Shown piece by piece: positions 25,579 through 33,176 of a stretch of 40,426 bases of DNA. Below the pieces are notes generated by a model. It saw only the letters and a list, made by a program, of their open reading frames with translations. It was not told where the DNA came from and did not search any database. A program made the position numbers and the translations under genes. The stretch spans positions 1-40,426 of the forward strand of contig JALHPN010000065.1 of assembly GCA_022842465.1 (NCBI GenBank). The letters run 5' to 3'. Within the stretch, counting starts at the first letter, position 1. Each line of letters opens with the position of its first letter. This stretch comes from Polyangiaceae bacterium. GTDB lineage: Bacteria > Myxococcota_A > Polyangia > Polyangiales > Polyangiaceae.

Positions 25579-26088
25579 TCAGTGCGTCCGGAACGTGTTC
25601 CAGGTCTTGGTTCGAAGCTCCAGCGCGGCGAAGACCTCGAACACGTACAGCTCCACGGGGTTCTCGATCTCGACTGCGGCGACGCGCATCGATCGGACGT
25701 ACGCGCGTTTCGCCTCGAACACCGCTCGGAACACAGGGTCGGCCATGGCATCGGACCGGCTCCCCTCGAAGGGGCGCTCCTCTGCCGCCATTCGGTAGGC
25801 GAGTGTCGCCGTGTTGTGCGAGTCGCCGAGCACGTGGTTCCGCAGCCGCTTGAACACCCCTCGCGAGATCCCGACGTACGCGGGGGCGTCGTCGAGGAGC
25901 ACGTAGCAGCCCGAAAAGTCCGCCGCGTGACCGTGCTTCTTGAGGAGCGACCTCACGCCGAAGTTGGCCTGGCAGAAGTCGGCCATCGTCATGGGCTTCG
26001 AGAGCCTCTCACGCAGGCGATCCATGTGCGCCGGCAGGACCGTCGAAGCGAGCTTCAGGAAGTCGTGCTCGCAGCCATCGATGGGCAT
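25579..26088 (-). CDS. GIY-YIG-like nuclease
   Basis: About 169 residues from the ATG at 26088; the frame is open to a TTG at 26241, so the start is uncertain. The core is FSGCYVLLDDAPAYVGISRGVFKRLRNHVLG, where GCY and YVG take the places of GIY and YIG and an arginine follows in the next helix. The downstream glutamate expected for metal binding could be in FEVFAALELRTK. The C-terminal TWNTFRTH resembles the ending of a known GIY-YIG subgroup. It may be a standalone nuclease in a repair or defence role. Confidence 0.7.
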   Translation of the reverse strand: MPIDGCEHDFLKLASTVLPAHMDRLRERLSKPMTMADFCQANFGVRSLLKKHGHAADFSGCYVLLDDAPAYVGISRGVFKRLRNHVLGDSHNTATLAYRMAAEERPFEGSRSDAMADPVFRAVFEAKRAYVRSMRVAAVEIENPVELYVFEVFAALELRTKTWNTFRTH

Positions 26089-26267
26089 CGCTCCGAAGCA
26101 TACGCGGGACGCGGCGCGGCGGACCTCGGCCCCGCTGTCCCACATGCCCGCATCGTGGAGATCCCGGATTGCCTCGCGCGTCGAGTAGCGCGACGATCGA
26201 CGATCGCCGCGGTGTGTCGGACTCGGAATAGCAGTGACCAAGTGAAGTAGAACCAGGAGCGCCAGCG

Positions 26268-26672
26268 ATGACGATGACCAAGACGGAGAAGGCTCACGGC
26301 ATCATCCACACCGCCGCAGCCAGTGCCGCGGGAGTGGGCGCGGGGCTCGCGCAGATCCCTGCCGGAGATATTCTCCTCATCACGCCCATCCAAGTCGGCA
26401 TGATCTGCGCTATCGCCCTCGTCCACGGGCGGAAACTCACGGAAGCGACGGCGACCGCCATCCTCGGCACCTTCACCGCTGGACTCTTCGGCCGCGCAGT
26501 CTCGCAAGTGCTCGTCGGCTGGATTCCCGGCCTGGGGAACGCGGTCAACGCCGCCACTGCCGGCGCGCTGACGGAAGCGATCGGCTGGTCAGCGCACAAG
26601 TTCTTCGAACGGCTAGGGGACGAACCAATTTCCGAGGACGAGATCAGGGAGCGGGCGAAGGAGAAGCGATGA
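26268..26672 (+). CDS. DUF697-like membrane protein
   Basis: A 134-residue protein of the DUF697/YcjF-related type: HGIIHTAAASAAGVGAGLAQIP, LLITPIQVGMICAIALV, and a glycine-rich hydrophobic stretch (LVGWIPGLGNAVNAATAGALTEAIGW). Two to three hydrophobic segments suggest membrane association. AGGAG lies 8 bases before the ATG at 26268. Its end carries AAGGAG, which precedes an overlapping 10-codon ORF leading into the next gene. Confidence 0.8.
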   Translation: MTMTKTEKAHGIIHTAAASAAGVGAGLAQIPAGDILLITPIQVGMICAIALVHGRKLTEATATAILGTFTAGLFGRAVSQVLVGWIPGLGNAVNAATAGALTEAIGWSAHKFFERLGDEPISEDEIRERAKEKR

Positions 26673-26701
26673 GGAACGACTGCGCGCGAGCCAACGCGTG
26701 A
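26669..26701 (+). CDS. Ten-codon linking ORF
   Basis: The ATG overlaps the previous stop (ATGA) and its own stop overlaps the GTG of the next gene (GTGA). AAGGAG sits 5 bases before the ATG. Because the 26698 gene has no ribosome site of its own, this mini-ORF may deliver ribosomes to it by reinitiation. Confidence 0.4.
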   Translation: MRNDCARANA

Positions 26702-27534
26702 CGAAAAGAGCCCAACGGCGCAGGCCAGCTCCCCCCTGGCGAACCGACCTTGCGATCGCGACGGACGACGTGCGCGCAGCGCGGACCGATTGGCTTCGTC
26801 GCGTCAGCGCGGCAAACCCGGTGGGTGAATGGGACATCGCGGACTTTCCGGAGTGGGACAGACTCGCGAGTGAGGTTGCCGACGCGGTAGTCCTGGCCGA
26901 CGTCGTCGCTGCTCGAGAACTTGAGCGACTCGCCATCTTCTGGCGTCGGAGACTTGAGATGTCGTTCGTGTACGGGGTGAACGCGATCAGCGTGGGAGAC
27001 CCTGCGCGAGACGACGCCGAGATCCGAAAGCTAGTTCCGAAGCTCTTGGACTGCGCCAACGCGCTGAGTGTTGGCCCGAGGCGGGACCGCGAACGCACCG
27101 CACGGTGGAGGTCACGCATCGCCTTCATGCGCTTCGTCCAACTTCTTTGTGACGGCCGCTTCGACGAGTGGGTCGATATGAATCGGCTGAAGTCCGACGT
27201 CGCGGAGGGCAGGTCGCGATCATTCGAGAGCGACGCACAGCCGGGGTTGGAGCACTTCGGCAGGGTGATGCAGTTGGTCGACTGCCACATGATCTGCATG
27301 GCCTACGACGGACTTCCCGAGGGACTGAGACTCGGACTCGCCAAGGTGAAGAAGACAAACCTCGACGCTCTCGTTGTTGCGTGGGGGAACGTCAGAGGGG
27401 GAGCGAAGCGAGCGGGCGAAGGGGTCACCAAGTACGAGACGCTTGCCAGAGTGCTCAGGGCCGCCGTCGGTGATCGGACGCGTGCTGCGACGCTGAAGGA
27501 CGAGTGGATGCAGTTCCGAACCGGTGGGCGATAG
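26698..27534 (+). CDS. Hypothetical protein
   Basis: A 278-residue protein, largely helical and rich in Arg/Trp, with segments such as WDIADFPEWDRLASEVADAV, ARELERLAIFWRRRLEMSF and MQLVDCHMICMAYDG. No domain recognised. Starts with GTG overlapping the linking ORF. It forms an apparent unit with the DUF697-like gene and may act near the membrane with it; this is inference from coupling. Confidence 0.65.
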   Translation: MTKRAQRRRPAPPWRTDLAIATDDVRAARTDWLRRVSAANPVGEWDIADFPEWDRLASEVADAVVLADVVAARELERLAIFWRRRLEMSFVYGVNAISVGDPARDDAEIRKLVPKLLDCANALSVGPRRDRERTARWRSRIAFMRFVQLLCDGRFDEWVDMNRLKSDVAEGRSRSFESDAQPGLEHFGRVMQLVDCHMICMAYDGLPEGLRLGLAKVKKTNLDALVVAWGNVRGGAKRAGEGVTKYETLARVLRAAVGDRTRAATLKDEWMQFRTGGR

Positions 27535-27595
27535 CCCCACCGGTTCTTTGCGCCCGCCTCGTTGCACGTGCGTCCACCGGGCGTACGTCTTCACC

Positions 27596-27892
27596 ATGAA
27601 GTGCCCATCGACGCTGATCGACATCGCGCTTGCGCAGGTGCGTTCAACCCCAGCCCGTGCGATCGCACCTCTCGCGCGTGCGATCCTCCAGCTGACCTCA
27701 GGGCACCCGGCGCGAGCTGGGCTGCTTGTGCCGCTTGCGTACGCGCATTTCGACGCCCGGAACTGGCGCCGGGCTCTTCACCTCGCGACGGCCGCCCGAG
27801 ACGCGAACCCACGGCTGAGGGTCGCCGTAGAACTGCTCGCTGCCATCACCGCGAGGTGTCCCGTTGCAGCGAACGATACGGAGGGGTCATGA
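27596..27892 (+). CDS. Small helical protein, TPR-like
   Basis: A 98-residue protein of paired helices (LVPLAYAHFDARNWRRALHLATAARDANPRLRVAVELL), which reads like one to two TPR or HEAT hairpins. The start ATG at 27596 is chosen where the helical part begins; the frame is open upstream without similarity. Its stop overlaps the next gene as ATGA. It is probably a partner protein of the nuclease-like product. Confidence 0.6.
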   Translation: MKCPSTLIDIALAQVRSTPARAIAPLARAILQLTSGHPARAGLLVPLAYAHFDARNWRRALHLATAARDANPRLRVAVELLAAITARCPVAANDTEGS

Positions 27893-28833
27893 GCCTCTCG
27901 CAGCACCTCCGTCTGAAGCAGGTTCGTCTGGGTCTCGAACGGATCGTGCCAGACGTGCGACGCAGGACGCTCGGTCCGGTCCTCGCGCCCGCGCCCGCGG
28001 GGATGCCGCCCTGGGTACGCGGCACGGTGGGCATGGCCCTCGACTACGCGATTCGGTTCGAGCTTAAGAGACTCTGTCCCTGGGCAACTGAGGGCGGACC
28101 GTGGGCGGCTGAACTGGCATTACGTTCCCGCCGCGCAGGTAGCGCGCCCGAGCTGGTGGGGCACTGGCCCGTCGACGCGCGCGCCTTCCTCCGCGAGTAC
28201 GTCCGTCTCGGAGCAATGCCTGATGCCGTGCGGGACCAACTCTTTCGACATACGCTCCGACTCGCCCGCCTGGAGGCAATCTACCGCGCGCCGTTGGCAA
28301 TCCCGGACTTGGACGAACCGTGCGACCGCGAAGTTGACGAACTTTCACGGCTGTTCGCTCTCGTTCCCTTCGCCCAGCTCACCGATCATACGACGGTGAT
28401 TCTCAACCCCAGCTTCGCTTGGCTCACAGAAGCCATCGATGGAGCAGATGCTGACCTGGTCACCGGGACGCGCCTCGTCGACTTCACGACTGAAGCGACA
28501 GTCTCGAAGGACAAGCTGCTCCAGGTTCTCGGCTACTTCCTGCTCGCTCGTGCGGCTCGGGACGACGGCGCCCCGCTCCCCCACCTCGACTCCGTCGAGG
28601 TGTACCTCGCTCGGCGTGCGGAGTTCGTCACATACGACGCGGTGGAGATCACGGCACTCCCCGCGTTCGCGGAGGTCGAGTCCTGGTTCTTGAAGGAGGT
28701 CGTGAAGGCTGACGCACCGCGGAACGTCGAACGCCGTGCCAGGTGGCTCGCGACGCAGAGGCGCGGGCCGAAGCGAGCACCGGGACTGGCGAACGTACCT
28801 CCCAGGGGTACGAGACTGCGCAAGAAGCCCTAG
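27889..28833 (+). CDS. Nuclease-like protein lacking the usual lysine
   Basis: A 314-residue protein. Residues about 170-260 have the layout of a PD-(D/E)XK-type domain: NPSFAWLTEAIDGADADLV, then a strand RLVDFTTEA and a helix KLLQVLGYFLLARAARDDG, then a strand with VEVYLARR. In relatives the strand carries DxK (as in IDIKT); here Asp198 is followed by Phe-Thr, so the lysine is missing. It may be inactive, have moved its lysine, or bind DNA only. GGAGGGG before the ATG is a good ribosome site. Convergent with the reverse transcriptase gene (8 bases between stops). Confidence 0.6.
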   Translation: MSLSQHLRLKQVRLGLERIVPDVRRRTLGPVLAPAPAGMPPWVRGTVGMALDYAIRFELKRLCPWATEGGPWAAELALRSRRAGSAPELVGHWPVDARAFLREYVRLGAMPDAVRDQLFRHTLRLARLEAIYRAPLAIPDLDEPCDREVDELSRLFALVPFAQLTDHTTVILNPSFAWLTEAIDGADADLVTGTRLVDFTTEATVSKDKLLQVLGYFLLARAARDDGAPLPHLDSVEVYLARRAEFVTYDAVEITALPAFAEVESWFLKEVVKADAPRNVERRARWLATQRRGPKRAPGLANVPPRGTRLRKKP

Positions 28834-28841
28834 CTCCCCCG

Positions 28842-30980
28842 TCACACCGCCCGCGCCAAAGACGCCCCCTCCGCCGTCTCCCTCACGGCGCCTACAAGCC
28901 GAGCAGGAGCCTTGATGGCCCCGGCGATGCGAACGTCGACCCCGAGGCGCCGGGCGGCCTCGTGTAGCTCGACGACGGCGAGGTAGTAGCCCGGTGACTG
29001 GAGCCGCCGATGCTTCTGGAGGAGGGTCTTCGGGAGGCTGTTCTCGACCAACGCGAAGGTGACACGACGACCATGCAGACCGACGAGGTCGGTCATCCTG
29101 CGAACAAGCGCGACCTCAGGCCGACCTCGGACAACGAGGATGCTGGCCTTCCCCTCCGGCTGTCCGTTACGAGCTGCCAGGACGCCGATGACGTGCCGGC
29201 CGTCCCGGAGGCGCTCCGCATATATGTGGACGAGCAGCTCTTCTCGGAGTGCAGCCGGGAGGGGAGGCTCCTCCCGGCTGTCCGCCTTGGATCCGCTGAT
29301 CTTCTTTGAGAGATTTTTCTCGATCTGATCGATCAGGAAGTTCTCTCTCTCTGAGAGATCCTCAGATGAAGCATCGAACCTGGTGGTGTCAGCACCGTCG
29401 GCTACGAGGAGAGGACTCTTATCCTTCCCTGCATCAAAGAGGTGCTCCACAAGGGAGACCTCCCCATCGACCTGCCTAGGCAAGTCGGCCGCCGCCTCGG
29501 TGTAGAGGCCCCTCTGATAGGCATCAGAGAGGACCCCCTCCAAGTAGGGCTCCAGTCCCGGCCATCCCCCCGACGCGAAGCGTCCCGTGGTCCTACGGGG
29601 CGCCTCACGTGCCTCCCTCCGGCCCGTAAGGGCCAAGAGGGAGGCACCGGGAGGATCAGTCGGATCATGGCCGGCGGGGTTCAAGACCTCCGCCCCGCCG
29701 GCCGCCTGGACGCGCCAGAGCTGCGCGATCCAGACCTTGCCCCCCTCGGCCCGAGGGCCGAGAGGGAAAGTCTTGTTGATGATGGCCTCGGCCTGCCGGA
29801 CCCCTTCGGTGTCGAGGCCCTGCCAATAGCCGGTGAAGCCGTCGATCGTCTCATGGACGTCGGCGTCGTCGAACACGTCGAGTCCGGGGCCATTCCCGTA
29901 CCGGGACAGGCCCTCGACGACATCATCGACAGCGAGCTTGCCGACCCGAAGCTCGACCTCGCCGAGCTTCGCCTGGAGCTTCTCCGCCGGGATTCGGATG
30001 CGAGCCGTGTCGTCGATCTCCGCCCCGAGGAACCGGATCCTGGTCTCCGTGATGTCACGGACGAGCTTCTCGGGGTGGATGTCCGGGGAGACGACCTTCT
30101 CGTCGATGGTCGACACGTCCTTCAGCTTGAGCCCGTGCTCACGGCACCAGTTCTGGAGGGCTCTGACAGCCCCGACCACCTCGGCGCGCGTTCGAGCCCC
30201 GATGAGGACGTCGTCCGAGTACCGAAGGTAGAGGCCGTTCGAGAGGAGCCCACCGAGCTTCTCGTCGAGCACGAGCGGAAGGAGGTTCGCGAGGATGTCG
30301 GAGCCAGCGACGCCCATCTGCACCCCCTTCGTGTTCGGCTTCGCGACGAGCTGCCTCGTCTGCTGGTCACGCTCCACCAGCGGGCACCTCACGAGAGCCA
30401 TGACGACGCCGATGAACCTGTCGGAGTACCTCAGTCTGCGAAGCATCTCCTCGACCGCCGACCACTGGATGCTCGTGAAGTACGACTTAAGGTCGAGGCG
30501 TGCGAAGTACCTCATCCGACGGGCTCTGACGGCGCGTGCGACCTCTCTGATCGCGCCCGGAACGGCGTCTCGGTGTCCCCGCCTATACGCGATGGCGGCG
30601 TCTGACAGCAGATGGTCCGAGGTCTTCACGAGAACCTCGGCAACGAGGTTCGCGACGCACCGGCGGAGGAAGGTCGGGATCCCAATCGTGCGCTCTCCAC
30701 CGTCAGCGTCCTTCTTGACCGCGAGCTTCACGGGCTCGGCGCTAAGAGCGGCTTCGAGTTCGGCCGGAAGGAGGCTCACGAGCTGGGCGACGCGCTCCGG
30801 CCATGCCTCACGGTCAGCCCGGTTCGAGACGTAGTCGGAGATCCGCTTCCCGTGAGCGTCCCTTGTCCGGGCATCCGAGTTCCTGAACGCCGGGTTCATC
30901 ACGACGTCACACGCGTGGACGATGAGCCCGCGGTCGTGGAGGAGCCTCTCCGCGTCCGGCGTGTAGTTCGCGCACGGCAT
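28842..30980 (-). CDS. Reverse transcriptase with long C-terminal extension
   Basis: A 712-residue protein. RT motifs are clear: IPTFLRRCVANLVAEVL (about 101-117), AYRRGHRDAV (131-140), motif A ARLDLKSYFTSI with Asp163, motif B VQMGVAGSDILANLLPL (220-236), motif C RYSDDVLIG (253-261) with both aspartates, and a FLGAEID motif near 317. Residues 330-712 match neither a maturase, a DGR RT nor a retron RT that I recognise. A strand-rich unit near the end (about 590-690) contains HVIGVLAARNG and RVTFALVENSLP. The start overlaps the upstream gene as TGATG. It could be a new defence-type RT. Activity is expected from the intact YxDD. Confidence 0.85.
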   Translation of the reverse strand: MPCANYTPDAERLLHDRGLIVHACDVVMNPAFRNSDARTRDAHGKRISDYVSNRADREAWPERVAQLVSLLPAELEAALSAEPVKLAVKKDADGGERTIGIPTFLRRCVANLVAEVLVKTSDHLLSDAAIAYRRGHRDAVPGAIREVARAVRARRMRYFARLDLKSYFTSIQWSAVEEMLRRLRYSDRFIGVVMALVRCPLVERDQQTRQLVAKPNTKGVQMGVAGSDILANLLPLVLDEKLGGLLSNGLYLRYSDDVLIGARTRAEVVGAVRALQNWCREHGLKLKDVSTIDEKVVSPDIHPEKLVRDITETRIRFLGAEIDDTARIRIPAEKLQAKLGEVELRVGKLAVDDVVEGLSRYGNGPGLDVFDDADVHETIDGFTGYWQGLDTEGVRQAEAIINKTFPLGPRAEGGKVWIAQLWRVQAAGGAEVLNPAGHDPTDPPGASLLALTGRREAREAPRRTTGRFASGGWPGLEPYLEGVLSDAYQRGLYTEAAADLPRQVDGEVSLVEHLFDAGKDKSPLLVADGADTTRFDASSEDLSERENFLIDQIEKNLSKKISGSKADSREEPPLPAALREELLVHIYAERLRDGRHVIGVLAARNGQPEGKASILVVRGRPEVALVRRMTDLVGLHGRRVTFALVENSLPKTLLQKHRRLQSPGYYLAVVELHEAARRLGVDVRIAGAIKAPARLVGAVRETAEGASLARAV

Positions 30981-32122
30981 CAGAGCCCCTCCACGTGAGA
31001 GGTCTTCTTGACCACGAGGGTGACGCGCTCCGGCCTCTGATGGCCGACGAACGGCTGTGCTACCGGCGCGACCTCGAAGGTCGGCAGGCGTTGTACAACG
31101 TGGAACCCTGCCTCGCCAATTCGTTCAAGAGCTTCGCCGAGCAGGTCCGGCGCCGCGATGTACCCACGCTCGTCGCGGATCCCGAGCGGGAGGAGCACGT
31201 AGGCCAGGGCTCCGAGTGGGAGCCTGGCATTCACGACGGCAAGATACCCGAGAGCCTCACGGGACCACCGACGAGGCCCCCGGCTCGACAGGTCGTAGCC
31301 CTTGTCGCCCGGCCCCTTGATGTTCCGGTCGCCTCCGGTCTCGGCCCTGGGCATCCCGCCGTCGCGGTAGATGCACCTCTGGTTGGCCGCACCGCTCGTT
31401 GACGACGACGGGAGAACGACGACAGCCGCGTCGAACACGCCATCCTTCCAAGCGGCGTCCCGTGACTCGACGCACGGGAGCTGCGTGGCCTCGTCCCAGA
31501 TCCAGTCCAACTCGGCCACCCGGATGTATGCGCCCGTCACGCGGACCGCGCGCGCGAAGCCGCCGGCAAGGGCTCCGAGGACGACGACGGGTACGGGACC
31601 GCCCAGTTCAAGGTCATCGACATCGCGTGCGCCGTCGATCTGCGACGCCACCCAGTGGTTCCACTCCTCGGGTTCGGCTTCGAGAACGCTGGCCGTCCCA
31701 AGCCCGATGTCGGACCTCACGACGAGTTCGTCGTCGGCCTTGAAGACAGGAGGGAGAGCCTCGGGCAGCTCGAAATACTGCTCTGGCTGGACGCGCGCCA
31801 CGTGAGCAACCCGGAGGGCCTCATCGACCCGGCGGCGCACCTGCGCGACATACTGGGAGTTAGCTGCGAGCTTCTGGAGGATGTCCTCTTCGACATCGGC
31901 GGGGACGTAAGACCAGGGCTCGTCGTCGATGCTCGTGACCGTCACGAGCAGCTCGGCCTGGCGCGCGCGCTCCTTCACGTCGTCGAGGATGGTCGACACG
32001 ACGTGATGCCCGAGGTCCGAACGCTTGATCCTCCTCGTCTGACGACGAAGTGCGTCCGGAAGGCGGCGCTCGTCGGCTTTCCGCTCCCGGCGTGCGCGCT
32101 GCCACTCGATGGGATCGCTCAT
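30980..32122 (-). CDS. Rossmann-like protein in RT operon, methyltransferase-like
   Basis: A 380-residue protein. The N-terminal 150 residues are helical and charged. From about 178 the pattern recalls a class I SAM-methyltransferase fold: VVVLGALAGGFARAV (motif I position), VAELD (acidic second motif), FDAAVVVLPSSSTSG where NPPY-like residues would lie, then LAYVLLPLGIRDERGY and VTLVVKK strands. The catalytic and SAM motifs are degenerate, so activity is uncertain and another nucleotide-binding fold is possible. It overlaps the genes on both sides (ATGA with the RHH gene, TGATG with the RT). Confidence 0.6.
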   Translation of the reverse strand: MSDPIEWQRARRERKADERRLPDALRRQTRRIKRSDLGHHVVSTILDDVKERARQAELLVTVTSIDDEPWSYVPADVEEDILQKLAANSQYVAQVRRRVDEALRVAHVARVQPEQYFELPEALPPVFKADDELVVRSDIGLGTASVLEAEPEEWNHWVASQIDGARDVDDLELGGPVPVVVLGALAGGFARAVRVTGAYIRVAELDWIWDEATQLPCVESRDAAWKDGVFDAAVVVLPSSSTSGAANQRCIYRDGGMPRAETGGDRNIKGPGDKGYDLSSRGPRRWSREALGYLAVVNARLPLGALAYVLLPLGIRDERGYIAAPDLLGEALERIGEAGFHVVQRLPTFEVAPVAQPFVGHQRPERVTLVVKKTSHVEGL

Positions 32123-32283
32123 GTCCCCTGCTCCGTCGTCGCCGCCGCCAGGTACCGGCGGATCGCCTCGATGATCTCGGCCCGCATGGTCGAGCCGGTT
32201 CTCAGCGCGTGGAGGCGAAGCTCTCGGCTGAGGTCTGCCGGGAACCGGCGCAGGTAGTAGCTCGTCGTCGGTGCGGTCGTCAT
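32119..32283 (-). CDS. Ribbon-helix-helix regulator of RT operon
   Basis: A 54-residue Arc-like protein: strand TSYYLRRFP, then helices ADLSRELRLHALRTG and MRAEIIEAIRRYLA. Start at 32283, with AGGGG 8 bases upstream; an open extension to 32334 lacks support. First gene of the RT operon and overlapping the second as ATGA. It probably binds DNA as a dimer and may autoregulate the cassette. Confidence 0.75.
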   Translation of the reverse strand: MTTAPTTSYYLRRFPADLSRELRLHALRTGSTMRAEIIEAIRRYLAAATTEQGT

Positions 32284-32470
32284 GGGGCTCACCCCTAGAG
32301 ACCGCATCAACAGATCATCGAGATGATCGCGCATGGGAGAACAAACACCGGCGGTGACCTCGCAGAGGTCGAAAAGTGAATGCGTGCTCGCACCGCCTCG
32401 TATTCACGAGACGTGCATCACCAGCAGGATCCCGTCATCACTGAGGATCCTTCGTTGCGCAGTCCTCGGC

Positions 32471-33043
32471 ATGAGCGACACGAAGACTCCCTCGGCCATG
32501 GTCTTGCCACTTCACGCGCTGCCGTCCGGGAATCTGCCCGGCATGAACATCAAGCGCCGGCCGGGGCGACCGCGCCGCGTCGAGCTGGCGCCTGATGTTG
32601 ATCAGCGCGCCTACCTCGACCGTGTCCGCGAGGAGCAAGCACTCGCCCTGGAAGCCGACCCGGTGGTCATCCATTCGGCTGACGTTCGCGGCTCGGTGAT
32701 GTCGGCGGCGATCCTCGCCCTCGCCGAAGAGACGGCCGCCCTCCGGTTTCAGCGGGAGCGCGAGCAGGCCCAGGGAAAGGACGCCGCGGTGACATCAGGC
32801 CGCCGAGTCGAGGCGCTCGGGAAGCTCGCCGGGACGGTGTTGGCCGCCCACGCACACGGTGTATGGGGAGTAGGCCCCTCTCCGGGAACACTATGTCTCG
32901 TAGTCCGAGCCTGGCTGGACGTCGTCGAGGGCGTGGCCCGTGACACGCTCGCGCCCGAGATGGCCGAGCCCTTCGTGACCCGCTACCGCACCGAGATCGA
33001 AGGGGCGGACGTCGAATCCCTCGTAGGACTCTCCTCTCATTAA
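32471..33043 (+). CDS. Hypothetical protein with basic GRP motif
   Basis: A 190-residue protein from the ATG at 32471; an ATG at 32543 is the main alternative, where a basic AT-hook-like stretch begins (IKRRPGRPRRVEL). The rest is helical (SAAILALAEETAALRFQRERE, VEALGKLAGTVLAAHAHG). No family recognised. Divergent from the RT operon, with roughly 190 bases between the two starts. Its stop lies at the left edge of a large inverted repeat. Confidence 0.6.
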   Translation: MSDTKTPSAMVLPLHALPSGNLPGMNIKRRPGRPRRVELAPDVDQRAYLDRVREEQALALEADPVVIHSADVRGSVMSAAILALAEETAALRFQREREQAQGKDAAVTSGRRVEALGKLAGTVLAAHAHGVWGVGPSPGTLCLVVRAWLDVVEGVARDTLAPEMAEPFVTRYRTEIEGADVESLVGLSSH

Positions 33044-33099
33044 CTGGATTCGTGGATCAGCGGAATGGGGCCGACTGCCCCCGATCCATGAATCCAGTT
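33042..33099. repeat. Large nested inverted repeat
   Basis: AACTGGATTCGTGGATC (33042-33058) and GATCCATGAATCCAGTT (33083-33099) are inverse with one mismatch. Inside lies a second stem, GGGGC (33067-33071) and GCCCC (33077-33081). It follows the 32471 gene and precedes the helicase gene. It could be a terminator without a T-run, an operator or a replication/nicking structure. Confidence 0.7.
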
Positions 33100-33176
33100 G
33101 AGAGAGAGATGAAATCGGAGGCGGTCGTGCATTTTGCCGGGCGGGGCGCCCGATCGATCGGTGTCTTTAAGAGAGC

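Noticed and set aside
25421..25798. Plus-strand frame starting at ATG 25421
   Set aside because: It runs across the SEC-C motif in a different frame and then opposite the GIY-YIG gene; no family-like sequence.
29325..29336. Palindrome CTGATCGATCAG
   Set aside because: Inside the RT coding region in a locally AT-richer stretch; likely chance.
28842..30980. Diversity-generating retroelement or group II intron
   Set aside because: The protein is far longer than a DGR RT and has no maturase or HNH segment. No template/variable repeat pair, Avd gene or intron RNA ends were seen.
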